Shown here: piece by piece, positions 33,086-41,335 of the stretch | How positions within the stretch are numbered: the first letter of the stretch is position 1 | How the letters are laid out: each line of letters begins with the position of its first letter | Assembly (NCBI GenBank): GCA_913048175.1 | Contig: CAJWVX010000012.1 | Span: forward strand, 1 to 41,663 | Source: an uncultured Flavobacteriales bacterium | GTDB lineage: Bacteria; Bacteroidota; Bacteroidia; Flavobacteriales_E; Vicingaceae | Direction: 5' to 3' | Length of the DNA: 41,663 bases | Notes under the pieces: generated by a model | Seen by the model: the letters and a program-made list of their open reading frames with translations, nothing else | The model's database searches: none | What the model was told of the DNA's origin: nothing | Translations under genes and position numbers: made by a program

Positions 33086-34639
33086 TTAATCCTCACCACT
33101 TTCATGATAGTGTTTTGCTACTTCTTCAAATTTCATTCTTTTTTCTTCATCAATTGTGTTTAATGGTGTCTCAACACCATCTTTAAATCTGTAACATTTT
33201 AATTTATCCTTAAAAACTGCAGATTTATAAATAGATTTTCCGAGCAACATTCTTGCGGCCTCTTGCACTCCCTCTACAATTGATGGGTGTGGATGAATCA
33301 TATGTGCTAATTCATCAATTCCTTTATTCATGTGCATCAATAAAGCGATACTCTGAATCGCGGAAGAAGCATGTGCTCCTACAGCTCTCATTCCTATAAC
33401 TTTCATGTCATCATCATCAGAAACAATCAATTTAAAAAAGCCTTCAGGCTTGCCCATTGATATAGCCCTAGCTATTGTTGAATAATCAACTTTAGCTATT
33501 CTGTAAGGAATATTTTGTTCTTGCAATATCTTTTCATTTGCACCTACTGAAGCCACAACAGGATCTAAAAACATTATTGTAGATACATTTTCGTAATTAA
33601 TTGTTTTTACTGGAAAATCACCAAACATCATTACAACAGCATGCCTAGCTTCTCTCTCTCCAACATTAACCAAAGGAATTCTTCCCGAAACATCTCCTAC
33701 TGCATAAATATGAGGGATATTAGTCCTTGTATCATCCTCTCCAATATGAACACCTCTTTTACTCATTTTAACACCTGCATTTTCTATCTTTAAAGATTTA
33801 ATATTAGGTGTTCTCCCTATTGATAGCAAAGCTTTATCTACAACAATAATCTCTCTCTCTCCATTTTCAGTTTCAATTTCATACTCTACTTTTCCATCAA
33901 TAATTTCAATTCTTTTTAATTGAGATTTTCGGTGTACAATCACACCCTTTTTCTCCATATTTTTTGAAATCAAATCAGAAATATCTCTGTCTTCAAATGG
34001 AAGAATACGTTCTGCTCTATCAATTAAATGAACCTTTGTTTTTCCGAAATTTGAAAAAATTGTAGCGTACTCACAACCAATTACACCAGCTCCAACAATA
34101 ACTAAACTTTCAGGAAACTCATCCATATGTTCAATACCATCACTTGTCATTATAATTTTCTCATCAACCTCAACATCCGGCAAACATCTAGGTCTACTAC
34201 CACTAGCTATAATCGTATTTTCTGCATAAATATGTTTTTCAACACCGCCCTCTTTTATAATTTTTATTTCTTTATCCGAAACAAAACTGGCAACACCCTT
34301 TTCATAGGTAATCATATCAGTTTCTGCATGAATAATTCTTAAATGACTCGTTAATTGAAATTTTCGATCAAAAACAGACTCTTCAATAGAGTTTCTAACA
34401 TCTTCAAAAGCGATATCTAAATATTGTGTTTTTTCTCCATCTAAATCTTCTTTCACCTTCCTAAATCTTGTAGAAAGTTCCCACATTGTTTTTGAAGAAA
34501 GTGCTCCATTATAGATTCCTGCCCCTCCTAATTTTTCTTTTTCAATTAAGATAACTTTTTTATCAAAATCAATCGCTCGCATAGCAGCTGCATACCCTGC
34601 AGGACCACCACCAATCACACATAAATCGTACTTTTCCAT
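33086..34639 (-). CDS. dihydrolipoamide dehydrogenase-like flavoprotein lacking the redox-active cysteines
   Basis: A 517-residue FAD/NAD(P) oxidoreductase of the class I pyridine nucleotide-disulfide family. It has the FAD motif CVIGGGPAGYAAAM (7-20), an NAD(P) motif VIVGAGVIGCEYA, the second FAD motif IYAVGDVSG, and the C-terminal dimerisation domain with HPHPSIVEG (His449/His451). The place where lipoamide dehydrogenase has GGxCxxxGCxPSK reads GGAGIYNGALSSK (38-50): both cysteines are replaced (Gly41, Ala46). It therefore cannot use a disulfide relay and may work more like a soluble transhydrogenase or with a quinone or ferredoxin partner. The chosen start drops a 22-codon extension. It is convergent with the ACT gene. 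Confidence 0.85.
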   Translation of the reverse strand: MEKYDLCVIGGGPAGYAAAMRAIDFDKKVILIEKEKLGGAGIYNGALSSKTMWELSTRFRKVKEDLDGEKTQYLDIAFEDVRNSIEESVFDRKFQLTSHLRIIHAETDMITYEKGVASFVSDKEIKIIKEGGVEKHIYAENTIIASGSRPRCLPDVEVDEKIIMTSDGIEHMDEFPESLVIVGAGVIGCEYATIFSNFGKTKVHLIDRAERILPFEDRDISDLISKNMEKKGVIVHRKSQLKRIEIIDGKVEYEIETENGEREIIVVDKALLSIGRTPNIKSLKIENAGVKMSKRGVHIGEDDTRTNIPHIYAVGDVSGRIPLVNVGEREARHAVVMMFGDFPVKTINYENVSTIMFLDPVVASVGANEKILQEQNIPYRIAKVDYSTIARAISMGKPEGFFKLIVSDDDDMKVIGMRAVGAHASSAIQSIALLMHMNKGIDELAHMIHPHPSIVEGVQEAARMLLGKSIYKSAVFKDKLKCYRFKDGVETPLNTIDEEKRMKFEEVAKHYHESGED

Positions 34640-34741
34640 AAAAGAAATATTAGGCTTTATTATTTGGAATTTAAAAGTAATAAAAAGATTAAAACCCGAA
34701 TGCAATATTCTTAATAAAATTAACTATCAGCTAACACTATT

Positions 34742-35707
34742 CTATATTTCATGAAGTGAACAAGGGTATATAAACTTACAATTCTTGTAAATTATCTTAT
34801 CTAATTCAATTAACGATGCTAATGCTAATTGAGAATAGTTTTGAGAAGCATTTCTAAAACTCCCCACTTCTGTTTGCCATAATGTTGTAATTAACTTCAT
34901 ATTTCCCTTGGTTGGATTTATTTGGTTTACCGCATTTTTAACATTACCTGCACCTGCGTGGTAGCTGTGTAAAACTAACAACTTATACCACAAATCGTCT
35001 GGATTGTATGTTATTCCTTTTGCATCTAAAATTTTATTAGTCTCTGGAATACAAATTGTTCTAATTAATTTAGCAGATGCCCATGCCGATTTATCAAAAT
35101 CCTTACGCTCATCAGTTTGCCTATTTACTTTTAACCCTAGGTTAATTGCAACACCTTTCATTATCTGAAAAGAACCGTAAGCTCCTACAGGAGATTTTTG
35201 CATTTTATTTGGACTTTCAATCAGTAAAATTGCTTGAGCAAAAAATGGATCAACATCATTATCATTAAATATTTTAATTCCCTGCCCAATACTTGGTATT
35301 ACTTTATCAAAATCGTAAAAAGCTTTTTTTCCTGAAGTCATATAAACGTGATCATCATCAGGTAATCCATAATGATTTTTAACACTATCTCTAATAGCAT
35401 CTTTTCTATCATCAGTCATTTTATTCCAATCCTTAACAGCAACTTTTCTTATTATTTGGCGGGTACTTCCTATATTTATTAAAGCAGAATCGTTTCCCAT
35501 TGTCATTAGAGTTCTCCAAAAATTTGGTTGCTCTAACTTATCCCAACCTTGACTATAAAGTTGTTTATTTTGAACAAATTGGTAGTTTAAAGAATCGTTA
35601 AGTCCGGAAACCTCTACTACTATATCATCTTCTAAATATGGTTGTGTATAAGCTATAGACATAAGTCCGATAGTAGCAGAAAGTAAAATTGTTTTTAATC
35701 TAATCAT
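34742..35707 (-). CDS. lytic transglycosylase (SLT-domain) protein
   Basis: A 321-residue exported protein (MIRLKTILLSATIGLMSIAY signal). The C-terminal half is an SLT-like lysozyme fold: AILLIESPNKMQKSPVGAYG with the probable catalytic Glu164, then GSFQIMKGVAINLGL, and the substrate-cleft tyrosine region LHSYHAGAGNVKNAV. Such enzymes cleave peptidoglycan glycan strands to 1,6-anhydro products. The 'ESPN' context departs from the usual 'ESxF/ESRF' and the GSFQI step replaces GLMQI, so it is a divergent member, like many in Bacteroidetes. The 13-codon upstream extension was dropped because it precedes the signal peptide. It follows the small zinc-finger gene by 72 bases. Confidence 0.8.
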   Translation of the reverse strand: MIRLKTILLSATIGLMSIAYTQPYLEDDIVVEVSGLNDSLNYQFVQNKQLYSQGWDKLEQPNFWRTLMTMGNDSALINIGSTRQIIRKVAVKDWNKMTDDRKDAIRDSVKNHYGLPDDDHVYMTSGKKAFYDFDKVIPSIGQGIKIFNDNDVDPFFAQAILLIESPNKMQKSPVGAYGSFQIMKGVAINLGLKVNRQTDERKDFDKSAWASAKLIRTICIPETNKILDAKGITYNPDDLWYKLLVLHSYHAGAGNVKNAVNQINPTKGNMKLITTLWQTEVGSFRNASQNYSQLALASLIELDKIIYKNCKFIYPCSLHEI

Positions 35708-35779
35708 ACAACAAAGAGAACGACAAAAACCATTTAATTGTTTCATAACAAATCAATATTGTAAACATTGGTTTGTTAT

Positions 35780-36130
35780 TTAATCTTTTTTAACCAGCAT
35801 ATACATTTCATTTTCCAAAACAGAATATCCTTGATCATAACAGAAATAATATATTTTTCCAGCTTTTGTCGTATATATTTCTGTAATATAATTAAAATCA
35901 AACCCATTCATATCTAGCTTCTTTTTACTAACAGTTCCTTTACCTTTAGGATTTAGTTCTTCTAAAATTCTCCAATTTTTACGTAAACGATTATTAATAT
36001 TTCTAATTAAGTTTTTTCCATCTTTGTTTATTTTATTGTTGTAAGAGTTTCTACAATAGTCTGAACAAAACTTCTTATCCACTCTTCCTACAAAGGATTC
36101 TGGACATTCTAAACACTTTTTATTTTCCAT
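35780..36130 (-). CDS. small zinc-finger-like protein of unknown function
   Basis: A 116-residue protein opening with KKCLECPESFVGRVDKKFCS and then DYC: four cysteines (6, 9, 22, 26) arranged CxxC-x12-CxxxC, a zinc-ribbon-like knuckle recalling MYM/DUF2116-type fingers. A basic helical part follows (NNKINKDGKNLIRNINNRLRK, 31-51), then an alpha/beta C-terminal half with YYFCYDQGYSVLENEMYMLV. The basic stretch suggests nucleic-acid binding. It is found divergent from ssb; no named family was recognised with certainty. Confidence 0.7.
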   Translation of the reverse strand: MENKKCLECPESFVGRVDKKFCSDYCRNSYNNKINKDGKNLIRNINNRLRKNWRILEELNPKGKGTVSKKKLDMNGFDFNYITEIYTTKAGKIYYFCYDQGYSVLENEMYMLVKKD

Positions 36131-36249
36131 AAACCAAAAATACCAATTAATAATTACAAACGACTACAAATGACAATACCCGACTATAAACGAAAACAAA
36201 CATTTAGTAACCGAATAAACTTTCTACCCCTTCCTTACTTTGCCTCATC

Positions 36250-36270
36250 AAATCTGAACGAATCAGGTTT
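36250..36270 (+). promoter_or_regulatory. hairpin in the ssb leader
   Basis: AAATCTGA (36250-36257) pairs with TCAGGTTT (36263-36270), one G-T wobble, around loop ACGAA, about 31 bases upstream of the ssb start. It could influence mRNA stability or translation; no known riboregulator was recognised. Confidence 0.25.
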
Positions 36271-36301
36271 ACCAAATAAACTTTTTAAAACCATTTACAT
36301 T

Positions 36302-36640
36302 ATGAACAATTTAAAAAACAGAGTACAGTTAATCGGAAACTTAGGAATGAACCCAGAAATTAAAAATTTAGAATCAGGAAAAAAGTTAGCAAAATTCTCT
36401 ATTGCAACAAACGAATCTTACAAAAACGCTAAAGGAGAAAAAATTGAAGACACACAATGGCACAATTTAATTGCATGGGGAAAAACGGCTGATATCATAG
36501 AAAAGTATTTACAAAAAGGAACTGAAGTAGCTGTGGAAGGGAAACTTACGAATAGAAGTTATGATGACAAGGATGGAAATAAACGTTATGTTACAGAAAT
36601 TGTTGTAAACGAAATATTAATGCTAGGAAATAAGAACTAG
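36302..36640 (+). CDS. ssb: single-stranded DNA-binding protein (short, without acidic tail)
   Basis: A 112-residue SSB beginning MNNLKNRVQLIGNLGMNPEI. The OB fold is complete, with VQLIGNLG (8-15), FSIATNES, the aromatic DNA-stacking TQWHNLIAWGKTADI (about 52-66) and GKLTNRSYDDKDGNKRY. It stops at EILMLGNKN directly after the OB fold: the flexible linker and the acidic C-terminal tip (DDDIPF-like) that recruits partner proteins in housekeeping SSBs are missing. It may be a second, specialised SSB. The frame is open 44 codons upstream, but this extension overlaps a stutter-like AT-rich spacer and is not SSB-like. A strong terminator follows. Confidence 0.92.
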   Translation: MNNLKNRVQLIGNLGMNPEIKNLESGKKLAKFSIATNESYKNAKGEKIEDTQWHNLIAWGKTADIIEKYLQKGTEVAVEGKLTNRSYDDKDGNKRYVTEIVVNEILMLGNKN

Positions 36641-36648
36641 AAATTTTT

Positions 36649-36685
36649 ATAAAAGAGCAGGTGATAATATCATCTGCTCTTTTAT
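36649..36685. terminator. bidirectional terminator between ssb and the T9SS cargo gene
   Basis: An 18-base stem (36649-36666 with 36668-36685, one G-T wobble) around a one-base centre: ATAAAAGAGCAGGTGATA pairs with TATCATCTGCTCTTTTAT. It lies 9 bases after the ssb stop and 3 bases from the convergent gene's stop, with A/T runs on both flanks. Confidence 0.85.
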
Positions 36686-36687
36686 AA

Positions 36688-39600
36688 TTATCTTTTTATA
36701 ATACTTTTTGTAACAATCTGCTTACCCGAAATTATTTTAACAGAGTAAAAACCAGAGATAAAATTGTCTAACTTAATTATCTCACTCTCCCCAAATTCTT
36801 CACTATAAACTAATATACCTATCGAATTAAATATTGAAACTTTTATTTTTTCACTTTTATCATAACCAATAATTGTAATTTGATTCTCAAATGGATTTGG
36901 ATAAATACTGATAATTGGTTTTTCAACTTCTTTAATCCCTAAAGGTTGATCTACAATATTTATATTATCCAGATAAATTGAATTCCCGTAACCAGAATTA
37001 TTTTCAAAATAAAACTCAACTGAACCTAAGCCAATAACAGCATTTAAATTAACCGATTCATTTCTCCATTCATCAGCTTCTGGAATAAAGAAAGAAGGAG
37101 TATTAAATGCTGTCAATAAAGTATTTCCATCCTTAGACCAAAGTAAATTTTTGGTAACACCACAATCAGAAGAATAATAGACCGATAAGGTATCTCTTCT
37201 TGGTGCCCAATGTGGTGCATGAGCAACATCAAATGTCAATTCAGGATTACTAGTTCCAATAAAACTATAAGCTGGAGTAACTAGATAATCTTTTTCTCCA
37301 GTAAAGTCAGTAGAATTGTTATCTATAACAACACTTGCTGCACTCAAGCCATGACCTCCTACAACTGAAGATAACTCCCAAGTAACACCATTATCAAAAT
37401 TTATTAATGACCAATCTGAGGGTGTAACAGATCCACTTTCAAAACCTTCAGACAGAGGTAAGGGTAAACCAACCAACCCTAATTGAACATGAATGTAATC
37501 TTGAACAAAAACAGAATCAGACCCAGTAGGATTTGATGCAACTAATGAAACATTATAATTTCCTGTATTTGGATAACAAATAACAGGGTTTAAATCAACT
37601 GAAGTACTCGGTATTCCTCCTGGGAAATACCACTGCCATTGTTGTCCTAAATCAACTGTCTCATTAATAAATTGAGTACAGTTACCTGGACAAATATTCG
37701 TATCGCTTGCACTAAATTGAACAGTCGGAGCTGAAGCAATAAACAAATCAGATTCCCAAAGGCCTCTTCCATAAGTTGCAGCTCTTAGCTTTCCCGTAGG
37801 GTAATATATTTCAAGCTCATTCACCATAACATTTGGTAATCCTTCCATAAAGGATTGCCAATTTAAAAGGTCATCATTTTTGTAATAGATCCCTATATCT
37901 GTTCCAACATAAATACCATTATTCGATCCATTCTCATAAACAACACAGTTAATTGGTAGGTTAGGTAAATTACCAGAAACATTAATCCAATTACTCCCTC
38001 CATCAATTGTCTTATATACTTTAGCTGTATTACTAAATCCAGACAGACTCACCCAAAAAGTATTTGGATCAGTATTATTAACTGTAATGTAAGTAATTGA
38101 GGCTCCAGATAAGATTGGAGTAATATTTGTCCAATTAGCACCTCCATCAATTGTTTTCTTTAAAGAAGTTAAAGTTGCTGCATAAATTATATTAGAATTA
38201 GACGGAGCAACCACTAAAGAACGTATTGTGGCTGAATTAGATCCAAAACTTGAAATAGTATTCCAAGTTCCTCCAGAATTAGTAGATTTCCAAACGTTAG
38301 AATAGCCTGCATAAATTGTACTGCTATTATTAGGGTCTAAAGTATATGGAGTGACCCAAGCACCATCCTCAACACTAGTAATACTGCCACTTATCCCATT
38401 AAAAGAAGCACCTCCATTCGTAGATTTATAAATACTTCCATTTTGAGATGTTGAATATATAATATTATTATTTGCATAATTTACTATACATTCCATACCA
38501 TCTCCTCCGGTAACATGAGTCCAAGTTCCATTTTTCAATAATGTACAACCATTATCTTGAGCTCCTGTTATTATCGTTCCTGAATTTGTTGCACTTGCTC
38601 CAAGTCTATAAAACTGAGAATTCTGAATTCCTGAGGTAATATCAGAGAAATTACCTCCATTATCAGTTGATTTGAATATACCTCCATCTGAACCAACAAA
38701 AAGTGTGCCCCCATAAAAATCTATTGTGTGAATATCAGCATGAACGTACTCATAACCTCCGGTTGGCCAACTCCACTTAGATAAAGCAGTTAAAGATAAT
38801 CCTCCATTCGTAGATTTCCATACATTAACACCTCCGGTATAAACTTCATTTTTATTAGTTGGCGAAACGGCCAAAGCCATATCATACCAACTCTGTCCAC
38901 CTGTATCACTACCATCTGTTGCATACCCAAATACATTCGGAGTATTTGTTCTTAAAATAAAACTGTTTCCTCCATTTGTAGATCTATACAATCCAAAGAA
39001 ACCATTATCATCAGAATCTCCAGCCAATAAATAAACATAATTAGCATCATCAGGTGTAACAGCTATAGATAATCTACCTACACTCCCAGATGGAGTACCA
39101 TTTAAAACACTAGCAAAAGATCCAGAAGCCCCTCCTGATGTTGACATATAAAAAACAGAACTGGTACAGGCATAAATAATATCTGTGTTTGCTGTATTCA
39201 TTTCTACATCTCTTATAGAACCTATTAAAACATTTTCCCAATTGACTCCTGCATCCGTTGTTTTCCATAACCCGTTATTTGTAGCTACCCATAATATGTT
39301 TCCATTTGTTGGATGAATAATAATTCTTCTCATCGTTCTACTTTGTGAGGTTGCCCAATTTAGACCTGTAGAATTCCAAGTAACTCCTCCATCTATGGAT
39401 TTCATAATTCCAATACTGTAAGTGTCATTTCCATCACCATCTCCTGTAGCTAAATAAACTATATTAGAATTATTAGGATCAATTGCAATACCTGAAACAC
39501 CTAACGAAGAAAAATCATCGGTTAATGGCACCCATGACACTCCATTATCAACAGACTTCCAGCAACCTCCTGCCGGAGTTCCTACATATATTATGTTACT

Positions 39601-40008
39601 ATTATTTGGATCAACCGTTACAGCATTTACTCTACCAATACCTGGATTCCAACCGATAGAACTCCAACTTGTTGGTCCTATTGGAGACCAATTTGCGGCC
39701 TGTTTATTTGAACTTTCTTTTTGGAGTCTATATTTTTTTTTAAATTTTTGGTGTTCTAACCATGGTAAACTAGGGTTTGGTATTATTCCATCTTCATTTA
39801 CCCTAGACTCCATAAAATACTCCCAACGCTTAAACTGCTTCCACCCCTTACCTTTTACATAATCTTTTCCTTCCCAATAATTTTCAAAAGCTTCTTTAAC
39901 CTCATTAAAATTAGAATTCTTTTCTCCCATTAATCGAACATAATCTTGAGCACTATTCTGACTAATTACAAACAAAAAAATGAATGTGGTTATTAAAATA
40001 TGTTTCAT
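36688..40008 (-). CDS. T9SS-secreted propeller protein with PKD domain and type A sorting domain
   Basis: A 1106-residue secreted protein. After a signal peptide (MKHILITTFIFLFVISQNSA) comes a charged N-terminal segment (KGWKQFKRWEYFMESRV). A long array of sortilin/VPS10-like BNR (Asp-box) repeats spans about 115-755, with repeated units such as KSVDNGVSW, KSIDGGVTWNS, KTTDAGVNWEN and KSTNGGASF, giving one or two beta-propellers. A PKD-like domain (about 760-840) and a jelly-roll-like region with GLSAASVVIDNNSTDFTGEKD (about 865-1010) follow. The last ~75 residues (ISIYPNPFENQITI ... SGKQIVTKSIIKR) are the T9SS type A sorting domain that directs export and surface attachment. A 9-codon upstream extension was dropped. 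Substrate of the propeller unknown. Confidence 0.9.
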   Translation of the reverse strand: MKHILITTFIFLFVISQNSAQDYVRLMGEKNSNFNEVKEAFENYWEGKDYVKGKGWKQFKRWEYFMESRVNEDGIIPNPSLPWLEHQKFKKKYRLQKESSNKQAANWSPIGPTSWSSIGWNPGIGRVNAVTVDPNNSNIIYVGTPAGGCWKSVDNGVSWVPLTDDFSSLGVSGIAIDPNNSNIVYLATGDGDGNDTYSIGIMKSIDGGVTWNSTGLNWATSQSRTMRRIIIHPTNGNILWVATNNGLWKTTDAGVNWENVLIGSIRDVEMNTANTDIIYACTSSVFYMSTSGGASGSFASVLNGTPSGSVGRLSIAVTPDDANYVYLLAGDSDDNGFFGLYRSTNGGNSFILRTNTPNVFGYATDGSDTGGQSWYDMALAVSPTNKNEVYTGGVNVWKSTNGGLSLTALSKWSWPTGGYEYVHADIHTIDFYGGTLFVGSDGGIFKSTDNGGNFSDITSGIQNSQFYRLGASATNSGTIITGAQDNGCTLLKNGTWTHVTGGDGMECIVNYANNNIIYSTSQNGSIYKSTNGGASFNGISGSITSVEDGAWVTPYTLDPNNSSTIYAGYSNVWKSTNSGGTWNTISSFGSNSATIRSLVVAPSNSNIIYAATLTSLKKTIDGGANWTNITPILSGASITYITVNNTDPNTFWVSLSGFSNTAKVYKTIDGGSNWINVSGNLPNLPINCVVYENGSNNGIYVGTDIGIYYKNDDLLNWQSFMEGLPNVMVNELEIYYPTGKLRAATYGRGLWESDLFIASAPTVQFSASDTNICPGNCTQFINETVDLGQQWQWYFPGGIPSTSVDLNPVICYPNTGNYNVSLVASNPTGSDSVFVQDYIHVQLGLVGLPLPLSEGFESGSVTPSDWSLINFDNGVTWELSSVVGGHGLSAASVVIDNNSTDFTGEKDYLVTPAYSFIGTSNPELTFDVAHAPHWAPRRDTLSVYYSSDCGVTKNLLWSKDGNTLLTAFNTPSFFIPEADEWRNESVNLNAVIGLGSVEFYFENNSGYGNSIYLDNINIVDQPLGIKEVEKPIISIYPNPFENQITIIGYDKSEKIKVSIFNSIGILVYSEEFGESEIIKLDNFISGFYSVKIISGKQIVTKSIIKR

Positions 40009-40112
40009 AATAATTAAGTAATAATTGTTGTACAACGTAAAGATATCGAATAATCAGAAAGAACAACCTAATTATTTAACAAACGGATTGGATTCTAATT
40101 TAAAGGCATAAA

Positions 40113-40140
40113 AAAAGCGACTATAAAAATAGTCGCTTTT
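40113..40140 (-). terminator. intrinsic terminator of fabD
   Basis: AAAAGCGACTAT (40113-40124) and ATAGTCGCTTTT (40129-40140) form a perfect 12-base stem with loop AAAA. On the minus strand the stem is followed by a U-run (six A on the plus strand from 40111), 21 bases after the fabD stop: a textbook terminator. Confidence 0.88.
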
Positions 40141-40160
40141 AACATTAATTTTATTTACAA

Positions 40161-41039
40161 TTAAGCACTTGCCGTATCTAATTGCCTGTTCACTTTTTTA
40201 AATAAACCTTGCAATACTTTCCCTGGTCCTACTTCAGTAACTGAAGATGCTCCATTTTCTAGCATTTTCTCCATTGTCTGAGTCCATCTTACAGGAGCAG
40301 TTAATTGAGCAATTAAATTAGATTTAATAACTTCTGGATCAGTAACTGCGTCTGCAGGTACATTTTGGTATATTGGGCAAATTGGAGTATTAAAAGATGT
40401 AGCACTAATAGCTGCTTCTAATTCTTCTTTAGCTGGCTCCATTAATGGAGAATGAAATGCTCCACCTACTGGCAAAACTAATGCTCTACGTGCTCCTGCA
40501 GCAGTTAACTTTTCGCATGCTTCATTGATTGCGCTTACAGTTCCTGAAATTACTAACTGCCCTGGACAGTTATAATTTGCTGGCACCACAACACCATCAA
40601 TTTCACCACAAATACTTTCCACAACAGCGTCATCTAAACTTAAAATAGCAGCCATTGTAGAGGGTACAACTTCACAAGCTTTTTGCATTGCTAACGCTCT
40701 TGCAGAAACTAACCTTAACGCATCTTCAAAGTTTAATGTTCCATTTGCTACTAAAGCAGAAAACTCACCTAAAGAATGACCAGCAACCATGTCTGGCTTA
40801 AAATCATCACCTAAAGTTTTTGCTAATATTACCGAATGTAAAAATATAGCTGGCTGAGTGACTTTCGTTTGTTTTAAATCTTCTGCTTCGCCATCAAACA
40901 TTATATCTGTAATTCTAAAGCCTAATATTTCATTGGCTTTTTCAAACATTTCTTTTGCTAATTCAGAACCTTCATAAAGTTCTTTTCCCATTCCTACAAA
41001 TTGAGATCCTTGACCCGGAAAAACGAATGCGCGCGCCAT
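40161..41039 (-). CDS. fabD: malonyl-CoA:ACP transacylase (5' end probably chimeric)
   Basis: FabD transfers malonyl from CoA to acyl carrier protein for fatty acid synthesis. The 292-residue protein has FPGQGSQFVGMGKEL (7-21), the nucleophile elbow GHSLGE with Ser89, Arg114 in SARALAM, and the catalytic His196 in VGGAFHSPLM. The body uses AT-rich codons like the rest of the window. The first codons, ATGGCGCGCGCATTCG, are GC-rich and run directly into alphaproteobacterial-type DNA, so the true flavobacterial N-terminus is probably replaced by that of another organism over the conserved FVFPGQGSQ segment. Residues from about 10 onward can be trusted. An intrinsic terminator lies just downstream. 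Confidence 0.9.
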   Translation of the reverse strand: MARAFVFPGQGSQFVGMGKELYEGSELAKEMFEKANEILGFRITDIMFDGEAEDLKQTKVTQPAIFLHSVILAKTLGDDFKPDMVAGHSLGEFSALVANGTLNFEDALRLVSARALAMQKACEVVPSTMAAILSLDDAVVESICGEIDGVVVPANYNCPGQLVISGTVSAINEACEKLTAAGARRALVLPVGGAFHSPLMEPAKEELEAAISATSFNTPICPIYQNVPADAVTDPEVIKSNLIAQLTAPVRWTQTMEKMLENGASSVTEVGPGKVLQGLFKKVNRQLDTASA

Positions 41040-41177
41040 CGCTCCTACCTCACGCTCCTACTTCATTTCCTCGCCGCCAGCCCGTGCGAAACGCCACTTT
41101 GCGGGGCCTGAAGCGGCCTGCCGGCCAATGCTGGTCCGCGTCCCTTGGTATTACGCCGTCAAGCGTCGCGCAACCGC

Positions 41178-41205
41178 TTGCGTGAGCCGGATAAACCAGT
41201 ATAGT
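41178..41205 (+). promoter_or_regulatory. candidate sigma70-type promoter for rpsF (foreign segment)
   Basis: TTGCGT (41178-41183) and TATAGT (41200-41205) are separated by 16 bases. The -10 matches consensus at 5 of 6 positions, the -35 at only 3 of 6. Its proteobacterial form contrasts with the TAnnTTTG elements elsewhere in the window. Confidence 0.3.
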
Positions 41206-41323
41206 GCGGCGCCTTGAATTTAGGCGTGCCGCGGCTTCGTCGTGATGGGCCGTCCTCCAGGGGTCGGGTCGTTATTGACGTGCGGATGCGCCGTTTGCCG
41301 TTGGCACTCCGAAATTACCGGTT

Positions 41324-41329
41324 GAGGAG
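41324..41329 (+). promoter_or_regulatory. strong Shine-Dalgarno of rpsF
   Basis: GAGGAG lies 6 bases before the ATG at 41336. Genes in the AT-rich part lack such sites, which supports a different source organism for this end and fixes the rpsF start. Confidence 0.7.
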
Positions 41330-41335
41330 CCGTTC

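Larger units (their letters stand above)
41005..41335. other. composition break: probable chimeric junction and foreign intergenic DNA
   Basis: Base composition switches abruptly from AT-rich to strongly GC-rich between about 41005 and 41040, inside the FVFPGQGSQ-coding start of fabD. From 41040 to 41335 there is no gene; the DNA is GC-rich spacer such as would lie between divergent fabD and rpsF of an alphaproteobacterium. Open frames in this stretch are low-complexity Arg-rich shadows. The most economical reading is an assembly join across a short identical stretch in two fabD genes. Confidence 0.8.

Noticed and set aside
36170-36301. 44-codon N-terminal extension of SSB
   Set aside because: It covers an AT-rich repetitive spacer and a leader hairpin; the conserved SSB N-terminus begins at 36302.
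40955-41185. Plus-strand open frames around the fabD start and in the GC-rich spacer
   Set aside because: They cross the composition break and are Arg/Pro/Ser-rich shadows; no start signal or recognisable domain.
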